In this document: positions 1-7,358 of the stretch, in pieces
Layout: the number at the start of each line of letters is the position of its first letter
Position numbering within the stretch: the first letter of the stretch is position 1
The notes under the pieces: generated by a model
What the model was told of the DNA's origin: nothing
What the model saw: only the letters and a program-made list of their open reading frames with translations
Databases searched by the model: none
Origin: Chloracidobacterium sp. UBA7659
Lineage (GTDB): Bacteria; Acidobacteriota; Blastocatellia; Pyrinomonadales; Pyrinomonadaceae
Direction: 5' to 3'
DNA length: 12,452 nt
Assembly (NCBI GenBank): GCA_002483395.1
Contig: DLHV01000083.1
Span: 6,263 to 18,714, forward strand
Translations under genes and position numbers: made by a program

Positions 1-41
1 CACACGTTTCCCGAGATTTTACTTATAGGAAGGTTGTTGTC

Positions 42-1664
42 ATGAATGTGAAATTAGCTCGCGGTTTTGTGTTTGGGTCGTTGGTTTTTAGTTTTGGGGC
101 TTTGGCGGTTTTTGGGCAAGGAACGGGTAAGGCAAAGCCGAGCCAAGATCCGAATGAAAAGCCTCTAAACGTCAAAAGCGAGGTTAAAGACGCCCACAAG
201 AAATGGATCGTAAACGATGTCCCTTACATCATCACAAAAGCCGAACGTGACGCCTTCCTTGCACTGAAGACCGACGAAGAACGCGAAAATTTCATTGCAA
301 CTTTCTGGCAAAGTCGTGACCCGAATCCCGATACCGAGGAAAACGAATACCGCGAGGAATATTACGAGCGGATCGCCTATGCTAACGAGCATTTCGCATC
401 CGGCATTCCGGGCTGGAAGACTGATAGAGGTCGCATATATATTACTTGGGGCAAGCCGGATTCGGTGGAATCGCGTCCGTCGGGCGGGGCATACGACCGG
501 CCGAGCTACGAAGGCGGCGGCTCGACAACGACCTATCCATTTGAAACCTGGTTTTATCGCCATCTTGATGGCGTAGGCGATGGCGTCGAGATCGAGTTTG
601 TCGATCCGACCGGCAGCGGCGAATATCGCATAGCCCGAAACGCCGATGAGAAAGATGCTCTCGCGACTGTTCCTGGTGCCGGTCTTAAAACAGCGGAACG
701 GTTGGGTTTCGGGACAAAAGCTGATCGTCTTGCGGGCCAGTCATCCTATCTTCGTGAACAGGATTCTCCCTTCCGCAGATTGGAAATCATAATCGCAATG
801 AGCACTCCACCGGGTGTCAATCTTAACGTCCTGCAACCGGGTATTACGAGCTCCGATTCTGTGCTCTATGACAAAAACCCGCTTCAGTTCGACCTACAAT
901 TAGATTTTTTTCGCCAGTCGGACGATCGCGTGATCGTGGCTTTCACGATGCAGACCGACAATAAAGAGCTTACGTTTGCTAAATCGGGAACGCGGGAAAC
1001 GGCGACGATCAATATTTTTGGACGAATTACCGCTGTTTCGGGCAAAAGGTCCGGCGTTTTTGAAGACTCTGTAACAACTAATGCGACGTCGACCGAACTT
1101 AGTGAAGTAAAAGACAGGAAGTCGATTTACCAGAAGGCAATTGCCCTGACCCCGGGAACATATAAAATTGATGTTGCCGTGCGTGATGTCCTGACGGGCA
1201 ATCGCGGAATTGTCAGTCGGGGATTTACCGTGCCGAGATATGACGACAAAAAGCTCTCCACCTCGACAATGATACTTGCGTCAAAACTTCGCCCGACCGA
1301 TGAGCGGGACGCGGGCAGCAGGTTTGTCATCGGCGGCTCGAAAGTTATTCCGAATCTTGAGGCGAAGTATAAGCAGGGTCAGGACGTAGGCGTTTATCTG
1401 CAGGTGTATAACGCGGGCATCGATCAAACGACTTTGCGGCCGGCGGTTGATGTGGCTTATGTCCTTGTCAAAGACGGCAAGGAAGTTATGCGGCAGGAGG
1501 AAGATTGGAGCGGGCTCAGTGAATCGGGGCAAAGGCTTACTTTGGCTCGGTTGATTCCGACGAATCAATTGTCTCCTGGCGATTACGAGATAAAGGTCGT
1601 TACTAAAGACCGAGTCGGTGGCCAGGCGATCGAGAACAAAGGCAAATTCACGATCACGCAGTGA
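42..1664 (+). CDS. Secreted GWxTD-domain protein
   Basis: A 540-aa exported protein of unknown biochemical role. Residues 1 to about 26 form a signal peptide (Lys/Arg start, hydrophobic core, end near VFGQG). The GWxTD domain spans about residues 55-200: an FWQSRDPNP segment at 88-96, an NEYREEYYERI helix at 101-111, the GWKTD signature at 124-128 and a following RIYITWGKPD strand. The rest (about 245-540) is beta-rich, with two Ig-like strand patterns ending GTYKIDVAVRD and GDYEIKVVTKD. A Shine-Dalgarno AGGAAGG at 27-33, 8 nt upstream, supports the ATG. GWxTD proteins are common in Acidobacteriota, usually with a signal peptide; no enzymatic activity is established that I know of. The gene converges on the lipoprotein gene at 1840. 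Confidence is high for the family and low for function. Confidence 0.9.
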   Translation: MNVKLARGFVFGSLVFSFGALAVFGQGTGKAKPSQDPNEKPLNVKSEVKDAHKKWIVNDVPYIITKAERDAFLALKTDEERENFIATFWQSRDPNPDTEENEYREEYYERIAYANEHFASGIPGWKTDRGRIYITWGKPDSVESRPSGGAYDRPSYEGGGSTTTYPFETWFYRHLDGVGDGVEIEFVDPTGSGEYRIARNADEKDALATVPGAGLKTAERLGFGTKADRLAGQSSYLREQDSPFRRLEIIIAMSTPPGVNLNVLQPGITSSDSVLYDKNPLQFDLQLDFFRQSDDRVIVAFTMQTDNKELTFAKSGTRETATINIFGRITAVSGKRSGVFEDSVTTNATSTELSEVKDRKSIYQKAIALTPGTYKIDVAVRDVLTGNRGIVSRGFTVPRYDDKKLSTSTMILASKLRPTDERDAGSRFVIGGSKVIPNLEAKYKQGQDVGVYLQVYNAGIDQTTLRPAVDVAYVLVKDGKEVMRQEEDWSGLSESGQRLTLARLIPTNQLSPGDYEIKVVTKDRVGGQAIENKGKFTITQ

Positions 1665-1676
1665 TCTTTGTTTGAA

Positions 1677-1837
1677 GTTTGGAGTTCCGCCTTTAGGCGG
1701 CGACTACCTCGTCAGCCGACCACCCCGCCGATGAAGCATCGGCACCCCTCCTCAAACCAGGAGGGGAGCTAAATCCGGCCATTCCTCCTTTGAAAGGAGG
1801 GAGCAAGAAGAGGCCTGCTGAAGCAGGAACTCCAAAC
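1677..1837. repeat. 161-bp multi-hairpin repeat block between convergent genes
   Basis: The ends are a perfect 12-bp inverted repeat, GTTTGGAGTTCC (1677-1688) and GGAACTCCAAAC (1826-1837). Inside are five hairpins: 1687-1700 (6-bp stem, loop TT), 1727-1743 (7-bp stem, loop AAG), 1745-1766 (8-bp stem, 6-nt loop), 1784-1800 (8-bp stem, 1-nt centre) and 1814-1827 (6-bp stem, loop GA). The two outermost hairpins share the terminal CC/GG with the long arms, so each end is the same module (12-bp arm plus a 6-bp hairpin) with a different stem sequence but preserved pairing. The block starts 12 nt after the GWxTD stop and ends 2 nt before the lipoprotein stop. It may serve as a bidirectional terminator; its origin as a dispersed, non-autonomous repeat is inferred. 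Confidence 0.85.
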
Positions 1838-1839
1838 AT

Positions 1840-2811
1840 CTACGGCTTTATTCGCCTTTTAGCTTCAATCAGCGGTGCGAACTTGCCCTCGCTCGTCGCA
1901 TAAATCGAAAGTCCGTCGGCTGAATAACCGACAGCCTCGCCCTGTTTGCGTTCGCCCAGTTCGACCACCCGAGGTTTTTGTTCCCATACCTCGTCGAAAT
2001 TGCTGGAGTCTTCGGGTAAGGTAAATTCGTACCCGGCAAAGTAATCGCAAATTATCACCCGTTTGCCGTCAGGTGCGATATCGCCTCCCGTCAGGAAGCC
2101 ATTGGGGATGGCCGGAACGATAAGATCGGCTATTTTTTTCGCCTTCACGACGAGCGTGGGATCAAAAACCGGCTTGAGCTTATATACGCCGGCGGGCGTG
2201 GTGCGATGCTTTGTCACGATATAAATCTCGCCGGAGACCGGGTGTACCATCAATGTCTCGGCGTCCTGCCGGGCGTCGGGGTAGCCGAATGCAAGGACTT
2301 CGGCGGGTTCGGTTTGGATTGGAGCTTTTCTTGTCGAGCCTGCATCGGACTCATGAACGGCTGGTTCCGCGATACGGTAGATCTTATGTTCAGAGCGTTC
2401 GTTGTTATTGGTATTTCCGATTTCGCCGATGTATAGATAACATTTCCCGTTGCCATCCTTGTAGCCGGTCATGTCTTCCCAATCGAAGTTCCTGGCATTC
2501 GAAACCTGCCACGTACCAAGGGACTTTCCTTTGGAATTAATTGCAAAAATGAACGGTCCGTCGTCCGAATCATTGTGCGTCCAAATGACGTCTTGCTGAC
2601 ACCGTGACGCAGCAATACCGCTGCTTTCCGTTATCTCGGCCGATTCGATTTTGCCGGCTATTTTCGGCTCGTCGTATGGCGATTTTGCTCTATCGAAAGA
2701 TGGCGGTTCACCGTCTCCAACAACGCTGCTGTGACAAGCGGCCGTGCTCATCGAAACAAACGCGATTAATATGACAAAAACGGAAAATTTGGTTATAGTT
2801 TTCTTCGGCAT
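1840..2811 (-). CDS. Putative beta-propeller-like lipoprotein
   Basis: A 323-aa protein with an N-terminal export signal (KK near the start, hydrophobic 9-21) ending in TAAC, with Cys26 as the likely lipidation site. The -3 position is Thr rather than the usual Leu, so lipidation is probable but not certain. The mature part has SSGIAAS (about 64-70), WTHNDSDDG, FDWEDMTG and LYIGEIGN motifs, followed by DAETLMVHP and GEIYIVTKH strands. This pattern (ND-S, DWED, YxGxIGN) recurs in a widespread group of secreted propeller-like proteins without a settled function, some labelled phytase- or esterase-like. I see no catalytic site I would trust. The start ATG has only a weak AGAG purine run upstream, and a TATAAT-like -10 lies about 17 bp upstream. 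Its stop abuts the repeat block. Confidence 0.75.
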   Translation of the reverse strand: MPKKTITKFSVFVILIAFVSMSTAACHSSVVGDGEPPSFDRAKSPYDEPKIAGKIESAEITESSGIAASRCQQDVIWTHNDSDDGPFIFAINSKGKSLGTWQVSNARNFDWEDMTGYKDGNGKCYLYIGEIGNTNNNERSEHKIYRIAEPAVHESDAGSTRKAPIQTEPAEVLAFGYPDARQDAETLMVHPVSGEIYIVTKHRTTPAGVYKLKPVFDPTLVVKAKKIADLIVPAIPNGFLTGGDIAPDGKRVIICDYFAGYEFTLPEDSSNFDEVWEQKPRVVELGERKQGEAVGYSADGLSIYATSEGKFAPLIEAKRRIKP

Positions 2812-2827
2812 ACTACTCTGTTAGAGC

Positions 2828-2833
2828 ATTATA
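2828..2833 (-). promoter_or_regulatory. Candidate -10 box for the lipoprotein gene
   Basis: On the minus strand this reads TATAAT, a perfect sigma70-type -10. The nearest -35-like hexamer, TTGAAC, is about 20 bp upstream, which is longer than ideal. Transcription from it would begin about 10 nt before the ATG at 2811, giving a very short leader. The 91-bp divergent gap to speD shows no comparably clear plus-strand promoter. Confidence 0.4.
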
Positions 2834-2902
2834 ACGTACCGCATCCAGCGGAAGTTCAAAACATTCTGAAAGAATTGATCGTATTGAGTTTAGGTTAACC
2901 GG

Positions 2903-3310
2903 ATGATTGTTGGAACTGAATGGGTGATCGAAGCCGAAGGTTGTGATCGGGAAAAGCTGCGTGACGAACCCATTCTGCGCGGTCTTTTTGTGCGCATCAT
3001 TCACGATCTTGGCCTCAAGTCCATCGATTCGGTCTGGCACAAGTTCGAGGGCGAAGGCGGAGTCACCGGAATGGTTGCTCTTACCGAATCCCATCTCGCG
3101 TGTCACACATATCCTGAACATGGTATTGCTACGTTCAATTTATATTGCTGCCGGACCAGACCTGAATGGGAGTGGGAAACGACCTTGAAAAATGCTCTTG
3201 GCGCAAAAACTGTCCGTGTTACAAAGTTTGAACGCGGTGATGACGCTGGAGCAGACCTCAAATCTGAAATTTCAGATCTAAGATCGCAAACCGCGGGGGG
3301 TGACGCTTGA
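2903..3310 (+). CDS. speD: S-adenosylmethionine decarboxylase proenzyme, pyruvoyl type
   Basis: A 135-aa proenzyme that self-cleaves to make a pyruvoyl cofactor and decarboxylates AdoMet to the aminopropyl donor used for spermidine. The core motif LTESHLACHTYPEHG (60-74) places the cleavage Ser at 63 and the processing His at 68; Cys83 lies in FNLYCC. These numbers coincide with the Ser63/His68/Cys83 known for the Thermotoga class 1B enzyme, and the overall length also fits. Residues after about 112 (FERG) are an extra tail containing a palindrome and an apparent duplicated stop region. It is first in a cluster with DUF4178, DUF350 and a membrane spermidine synthase; its TGA overlaps the next gene's TTG start (TTGA). 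Some bacterial SpeD homologues are known to have become ornithine or arginine decarboxylases, so substrate is inferred from the nearby speE. Confidence 0.92.
   Translation: MIVGTEWVIEAEGCDREKLRDEPILRGLFVRIIHDLGLKSIDSVWHKFEGEGGVTGMVALTESHLACHTYPEHGIATFNLYCCRTRPEWEWETTLKNALGAKTVRVTKFERGDDAGADLKSEISDLRSQTAGGDA
3262..3277. repeat. 16-bp perfect palindrome inside the speD tail
   Basis: ATCTGAAATTTCAGAT is a perfect 16-bp palindrome. It lies within the C-terminal extension of SpeD, between two near-identical 12-mers 60 bp apart: TGACGCTGGAGC at 3241 and TGACGCTTGAGC at 3301, with one mismatch. The second contains the actual stop TGA; in the first the same position is GGA. Confidence 0.8.
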
Positions 3311-5268
3311 GCGTTCTCCAGGCAAATTGCCCTTCGTGCGCGGCGCCGATCGTATTCAAGGCGGGTTCGACCATAGTCCTCGTCTGCCCGTTCTGCCGCT
3401 CGGCCATCGCCCGCACCGACCGTGGCCTCAGAGATCTTGGCAAGGTTGCTGAAATTGCTGAATCCGAATCACCTCTCAAGCTTGGCCTGAAGGGCGTGTA
3501 TAACGGCAACCGCTTTGAACTGACCGGCCGTGCTCAACTACGGCACGAAATGGGCGGATTTTGGGACGAATGGTACGCCACGTTTTCGAATGGCTGGGTC
3601 GGCTGGCTCGCCGAGGCTCAGGGCAAATTTTATCTGACCTTTTATCAGCCGCTGCCCGAGGGGCGCGTTCTGCCAGCTTTCGATCAACTGCAGATCGGGC
3701 AGATCGTTCAGGAGATACCGGCACCGAGCGCTCTTGTCGTGAACGAAAAAGGCACGGCGACGTCGGTTGCCGCCGCCGGTGAAATTCCGTATCAACTGAT
3801 TCCAAACGAACAGAGCCAGTACGCCGATCTTTCCGGACGCGACAACGCATTCGGGACGATCGATTACAGTATGGACCCGCCGTGGGTGTTTCTTGGCAGC
3901 CAGGTCTCGCTGGCCGATATCGGTTTAGCGGATGCGCGGCCGGCGGAACGGGAAGCTCGACGGGTGAGTACCGCGGCGATGGGCTGCCCGAACTGCGGAG
4001 GACCGCTCGCATTGGTCGCACCCGATAAAGCCGAGCGAGTCACCTGCCCGAACTGCAACTCGCTGCTGGATGTAAATCAGGGAAATCTTTCGTACCTGCA
4101 CGCGCTTAATCCTTCGCCGTCGCCGCACGATTTTGTATTGCCCGTCGGGGCCGAAGGCACATTCACCGGCGACGTAAGGTTCAGGATAATCGGAGCGGTC
4201 GTTCGAAGCGTCGCTTTTGATGGAGTGAAGTACTTCTGGCACGAATACTTGCTCTACAATCCGGCGGTCGGCTTCCGCTGGCTTGTGCATTCCGACAATC
4301 ATTGGAACTTCGTGGAACCGGTGAATCCCGCCGAGGTCGAATCGGCAATGGGCAGCACCATTTTCACCTCGACGCCAACGATGGTGAATTACAACGGCGC
4401 GAAGTACAAGATATTCCAGGACTCGCCAGCCGTAGTTGAATATGTAAAGGGCGAATTTTACTGGCGTGTCGAACAGGGCGAAACCGTTCGTGCAATCGAT
4501 TACGTGGCGGCACCCGTTATGCTCTCGCAGGAGATCACCGCCAATGAGGTGAACTGGTCCGCCGGCGTTTACCTGACAAATGCGGAGGTTGAGAAGGCAT
4601 TTGGTGTCTCCGATCTTCCGAAGCCATGGTCCGTCGGGCCGAACCAGCCTTTTACGGGCAGGTTTTATTACACCTGGGGTTTGCTCCCGCTTGCGTTGCT
4701 GTTTGTCGTCGCGATTCTCATGATTCCGTTGAGCGGACTAACCAGTGTAGTTATGTCGGAGACAGTTACACTCCCGGCGGTGGCTCCAAATGTTCCGCAG
4801 GTCGTTTTCAGTAAACCGTTTGAGCTTAAGGGCAACCGCAATGTTCGGATCTCGGCATCCGCGGCGTTCAACAATGCGGGAGCCGATCTGGACATTGACC
4901 TTATCAACGAGCAAAACAACGAAGTCGAATCGGTAAATATTCCGATCTCGTATTTTCAGGGCGTCGAGGACGGCGAAAGCTGGAGCGAAGGCAGCCCTAG
5001 CGATGACGCTACAATGTCTGCCTTGCCCACCGGAAAATATACACTACGCGTCGAAGGCTCAATGGAGAATATTACCCAGCCGCTGCCAATTGCATTGAAG
5101 GTAGAGCAGAACGTTAATCGCGGGGTCAATTTCTGCTGCGCTTTCGTGGTGTTGTTGATCATTCCAGTGCTGGGCTTATTCAGAAAATGGTCGTTCGAAT
5201 CGAGCCGGTGGAAGGACAGTATGTTTAGCACGAGTTCATCGGATTCTTCGGATGATTCAGATGAATAG
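3307..5268 (+). CDS. Double zinc-ribbon/DUF4178 membrane protein
   Basis: A 653-aa protein made of two repeated units and a membrane tail. Unit 1 has a zinc ribbon with CPSC (8-11) and CPFC (27-30) pairs, then a DUF4178-like beta domain at about 58-200. Unit 2 has CPNC (227-230) and CPNC (247-250), then a second DUF4178-like domain at about 285-425. Transmembrane helices lie at about 457-483 and 608-626, enclosing a 120-residue beta-rich segment probably outside the cytoplasm; the C-terminus is an acidic Ser/Asp tail. The start is TTG at 3307, overlapping the speD stop as TTGA, with a G-rich run (GGGGGGTG) upstream as ribosome site. The repeated ribbon-plus-domain layout suggests an internal duplication. 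DUF4178 has no proven activity; the linkage to speD, DUF350 and speE suggests a polyamine-linked membrane role. Confidence 0.82.
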   Translation: MSVLQANCPSCAAPIVFKAGSTIVLVCPFCRSAIARTDRGLRDLGKVAEIAESESPLKLGLKGVYNGNRFELTGRAQLRHEMGGFWDEWYATFSNGWVGWLAEAQGKFYLTFYQPLPEGRVLPAFDQLQIGQIVQEIPAPSALVVNEKGTATSVAAAGEIPYQLIPNEQSQYADLSGRDNAFGTIDYSMDPPWVFLGSQVSLADIGLADARPAEREARRVSTAAMGCPNCGGPLALVAPDKAERVTCPNCNSLLDVNQGNLSYLHALNPSPSPHDFVLPVGAEGTFTGDVRFRIIGAVVRSVAFDGVKYFWHEYLLYNPAVGFRWLVHSDNHWNFVEPVNPAEVESAMGSTIFTSTPTMVNYNGAKYKIFQDSPAVVEYVKGEFYWRVEQGETVRAIDYVAAPVMLSQEITANEVNWSAGVYLTNAEVEKAFGVSDLPKPWSVGPNQPFTGRFYYTWGLLPLALLFVVAILMIPLSGLTSVVMSETVTLPAVAPNVPQVVFSKPFELKGNRNVRISASAAFNNAGADLDIDLINEQNNEVESVNIPISYFQGVEDGESWSEGSPSDDATMSALPTGKYTLRVEGSMENITQPLPIALKVEQNVNRGVNFCCAFVVLLIIPVLGLFRKWSFESSRWKDSMFSTSSSDSSDDSDE

Positions 5269-5308
5269 TTATTTGTGGGCGGCTGTCTGATTTTGCGCAA
5301 ACTTGATT

Positions 5309-5458
5309 ATGTTAAAGAAATTGTATCTTGTCTTTGGTATGGGTGTGTTGCTGTTGTATTCGTCAGCGGCCTGGTTCGGCTGGGAATTGGCCAATTCCGG
5401 AAGTAAATCGCGGCTTGGCGTGCCGTTTATATATACAGGATTTCGTGGAGGAAAATAA
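5309..5458 (+). CDS. 49-aa single-span membrane micro-protein
   Basis: A short open frame from ATG 5309 to TAA 5456-5458, too short for common ORF cut-offs. The product begins MLKKLYLVFGMGVLLLYSSA, one hydrophobic helix after a Lys pair, continues AWFGWELANSG and ends with GVPFIYTGFRGGK. Its stop overlaps the DUF350 start in TAATG, and the DUF350 Shine-Dalgarno GGAGGA (5447-5452) encodes the Gly-Gly of its C-terminus, so the two are probably translationally coupled. No strong ribosome site precedes ATG 5309; a TTG at 5303 in the same frame is an alternative start. It fills an otherwise unexplained 189-bp gap between DUF4178 and DUF350. I do not assign a family. It may be a subunit of the membrane complex inferred for its neighbours. 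Confidence 0.7.
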   Translation: MLKKLYLVFGMGVLLLYSSAAWFGWELANSGSKSRLGVPFIYTGFRGGK

Positions 5459-5721
5459 TGCTGGATCTTTTAACTAAATCACCGATGTTCGGCATGATTG
5501 TCGAACTGGACAAACTCTTGCCGGTGCTGCTGACGACGGTCATTTTTGTTGCGATCGGCCTTGTCGTTTTCGCCGTGGCGTTTTTTATCGTTGTATTTGT
5601 CTCACCGTTTTCGGTGAAAAAAGAGATCGAAGAAGATCATAATACGGCATTGGCGATAATCATCGGGGCGATAATACTCGGAATCGCATTGATAATTTCG
5701 GCCGCCATCCAGGGAAACTAA
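5458..5721 (+). CDS. DUF350 family membrane protein
   Basis: An 87-aa protein with two hydrophobic helices, about residues 20-50 and 64-84, separated by a short charged loop, FSVKKEIEEDHNTA. The loop sequence with a conserved acidic/Asn stretch followed by AIIIGAIILGIALIIS is the DUF350 pattern. E. coli YjfL is a longer DUF350 protein encoded near a glutathionylspermidine-synthase-like gene, so a polyamine-linked context recurs. A strong GGAGGA Shine-Dalgarno (5447-5452), 5 nt upstream, and a 1-nt overlap with the preceding micro-protein (TAATG) support the start. Molecular function of the family is unknown to me; a membrane partner of the DUF4178 protein is inferred. Confidence 0.82.
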   Translation: MLDLLTKSPMFGMIVELDKLLPVLLTTVIFVAIGLVVFAVAFFIVVFVSPFSVKKEIEEDHNTALAIIIGAIILGIALIISAAIQGN

Positions 5722-5738
5722 CGAAAGGATAAAGACGA

Positions 5739-5790
5739 AAGGATAAAGGATAAAGGCTGGTCTTTACTTTCTCCTTTATCCTTTATCCTT
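5739..5790. repeat. 18-bp perfect inverted repeat before speE
   Basis: The arms 5739-5756 (AAGGATAAAGGATAAAGG) and 5773-5790 are exact reverse complements with a 16-nt loop. The left arm continues a tandem AAGGATA-type motif starting near 5724. The right arm ends 9 nt before the speE ATG, and the leader is nearly all pyrimidine (CATCCTTTT), so no Shine-Dalgarno sequence is visible. In RNA this would be a stable A/U-rich hairpin that could terminate or attenuate transcription between DUF350 and speE. It lacks a clean GC-rich stem with a following U-tract, so a terminator is not certain. Confidence 0.75.
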
Positions 5791-5799
5791 CATCCTTTT

Positions 5800-7323
5800 A
5801 TGAAGCGCACTCCTCTTCTTTTCCTCAACGTCCTCATCATCGCCACGTGCGGCTTGATCTATGAGCTGCTCGCGGGAACCCTCTCAAGCTACGTCCTCGG
5901 CGATTCGATCACACAATTTTCGCTGATCATCGGCATATACCTGTTTGCGATGGGCGTTGGTTCGTACCTTTCGCGTTTCATCGATAAACACATTGCTGAA
6001 AAATTTATCGACATCGAGCTTGCCGTGGCCGTTATCGGCGGGTTCTCCGCTCCTCTTCTGTTCCTGACATTCGCATACATATCCTATTTCGGAATCATCC
6101 TCTACACGACCGTTTTCATAATCGGAACGCTCGTCGGGTTGGAGATACCGTTGCTGATGCGTATCTTGAAGGACGAACTTGATTTCAAGGATCTTGTTTC
6201 GCGCGTTCTTGCTCTCGACTATGTCGGTGCGCTCGTAGCATCGCTTTTGTTTCCGCTCTTTCTCGTCCCGAAGCTCGGTCTCAACCGCACGTCATTGCTT
6301 TTCGGGATGCTCAACGCAGGCGTCGGGCTTTGGGCGACATGGCTGCTTGAGCCGTTGATTACAAACCGAAAGCTAACGATCCTTCGAGTAAAAGGCTTTA
6401 TAGTTTTGGTACTGCTTGGCATCGCTTTGATAAAAGCCGACCGCCTGACGACGCTCGCCGAAGATGGCCTTTTCATGGACAACATCGTTTACGCAAAAAG
6501 CTCGCCGTATCAGCGGATCGTCGTCACAAAAGGCAAGACAGGCTATGCTCTTTTTCTAAATGGCAACCTCCAATTCAACTCCTTCGACGAATACCGCTAT
6601 CACGAAGCTCTCGTACATCCGGCGTTTACGGCGTACGGAGGCGAGCCGAAACGCGTCCTTGTCCTCGGTGGCGGCGACGGCCTAGCTTTACGTGAAATTC
6701 TAAAGTACAAATCGGTCGAATCGGTACAGCTTGTCGATCTGGACCCGATGATGACCGGCCTTTCAAAAGCCATGCCTGCACTGGCGGAACTCAACCATAA
6801 CTCGTACAACGATCCGCGCGTAGCGGTCACAAACGGAGACGCTTTTGTCTGGCTCGACAACGACAATACGGAACCTTTCGATATCGCCATCATCGATTTT
6901 CCCGATCCGAACAACTTCGCTTTGGGCAAACTCTATTCGACACGCTTTTACAATCTTCTGAAGCAAAAACTCAGACCCGACTCAGCCGTCGTCATTCAGT
7001 GCACGTCCCCGCTAATTGCCCGTAGATCGTATTGGTCGATCGTAAAAACGCTGGAATCGGTCGGCTTCACCGTCAAACCATATCAAACCACCGTCCCGAG
7101 CTTCGGCGTGTGGGGTTACGCGCTTGCAAAGCTTCAGCCGTTCGAAACGCCAAAAAATCCGCTGTCCGGCATCGAGCTAAAATTCCTGAACGAAAACTCG
7201 TTCGCATCAATGTTCGACTTTCCAAAAGATATGATGATGCCCGATGAGGAGATTGAGATAAACCGGCTGGATAATCAGGCGCTCGTTAGATATTACGAAT
7301 CCGAATGGAGGAGATTTGAATGA
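5800..7323 (+). CDS. speE: Membrane-anchored polyamine aminopropyltransferase (spermidine synthase type)
   Basis: A 507-aa protein that should transfer the aminopropyl group from decarboxylated AdoMet to an amine such as putrescine. The N-terminal half (about 5-212) holds roughly six or seven transmembrane helices; the soluble C-terminal half is an aminopropyltransferase of Rossmann fold. Visible signatures are GNLQFNSFDEYRYHEALVHP (255-274), with the amine-site Tyr267/His268, the nucleotide loop VLGGGDG (288-294), DLD (313-315), GDA (346-348) and IIDFPDP (364-370) in place of the DSTDP of soluble SpeE. The long form with membrane helices is a known variant. It lies 78 nt after DUF350, across an inverted repeat, in the same direction, and partners naturally with speD upstream. 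No Shine-Dalgarno is visible. Amine specificity cannot be read from the sequence. Confidence 0.9.
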   Translation: MKRTPLLFLNVLIIATCGLIYELLAGTLSSYVLGDSITQFSLIIGIYLFAMGVGSYLSRFIDKHIAEKFIDIELAVAVIGGFSAPLLFLTFAYISYFGIILYTTVFIIGTLVGLEIPLLMRILKDELDFKDLVSRVLALDYVGALVASLLFPLFLVPKLGLNRTSLLFGMLNAGVGLWATWLLEPLITNRKLTILRVKGFIVLVLLGIALIKADRLTTLAEDGLFMDNIVYAKSSPYQRIVVTKGKTGYALFLNGNLQFNSFDEYRYHEALVHPAFTAYGGEPKRVLVLGGGDGLALREILKYKSVESVQLVDLDPMMTGLSKAMPALAELNHNSYNDPRVAVTNGDAFVWLDNDNTEPFDIAIIDFPDPNNFALGKLYSTRFYNLLKQKLRPDSAVVIQCTSPLIARRSYWSIVKTLESVGFTVKPYQTTVPSFGVWGYALAKLQPFETPKNPLSGIELKFLNENSFASMFDFPKDMMMPDEEIEINRLDNQALVRYYESEWRRFE

Positions 7324-7358
7324 CCTCGCCGGACAAAATTTAGGAACGACTGTGTAGG

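Noticed and set aside
3476..4021. 181-aa minus-strand open frame inside the DUF4178 gene
   Set aside because: Arg/Pro/Ser-rich translation typical of an antisense shadow of a GC-rich gene; the plus strand encodes recognisable zinc ribbons and domains.
5724..5790. AAGGATA-type repeats as a CRISPR-like or phase-variable tandem array
   Set aside because: Units are about 7 bp without spacers, too few for an array, and the second half is inverted; a hairpin repeat explains it better.
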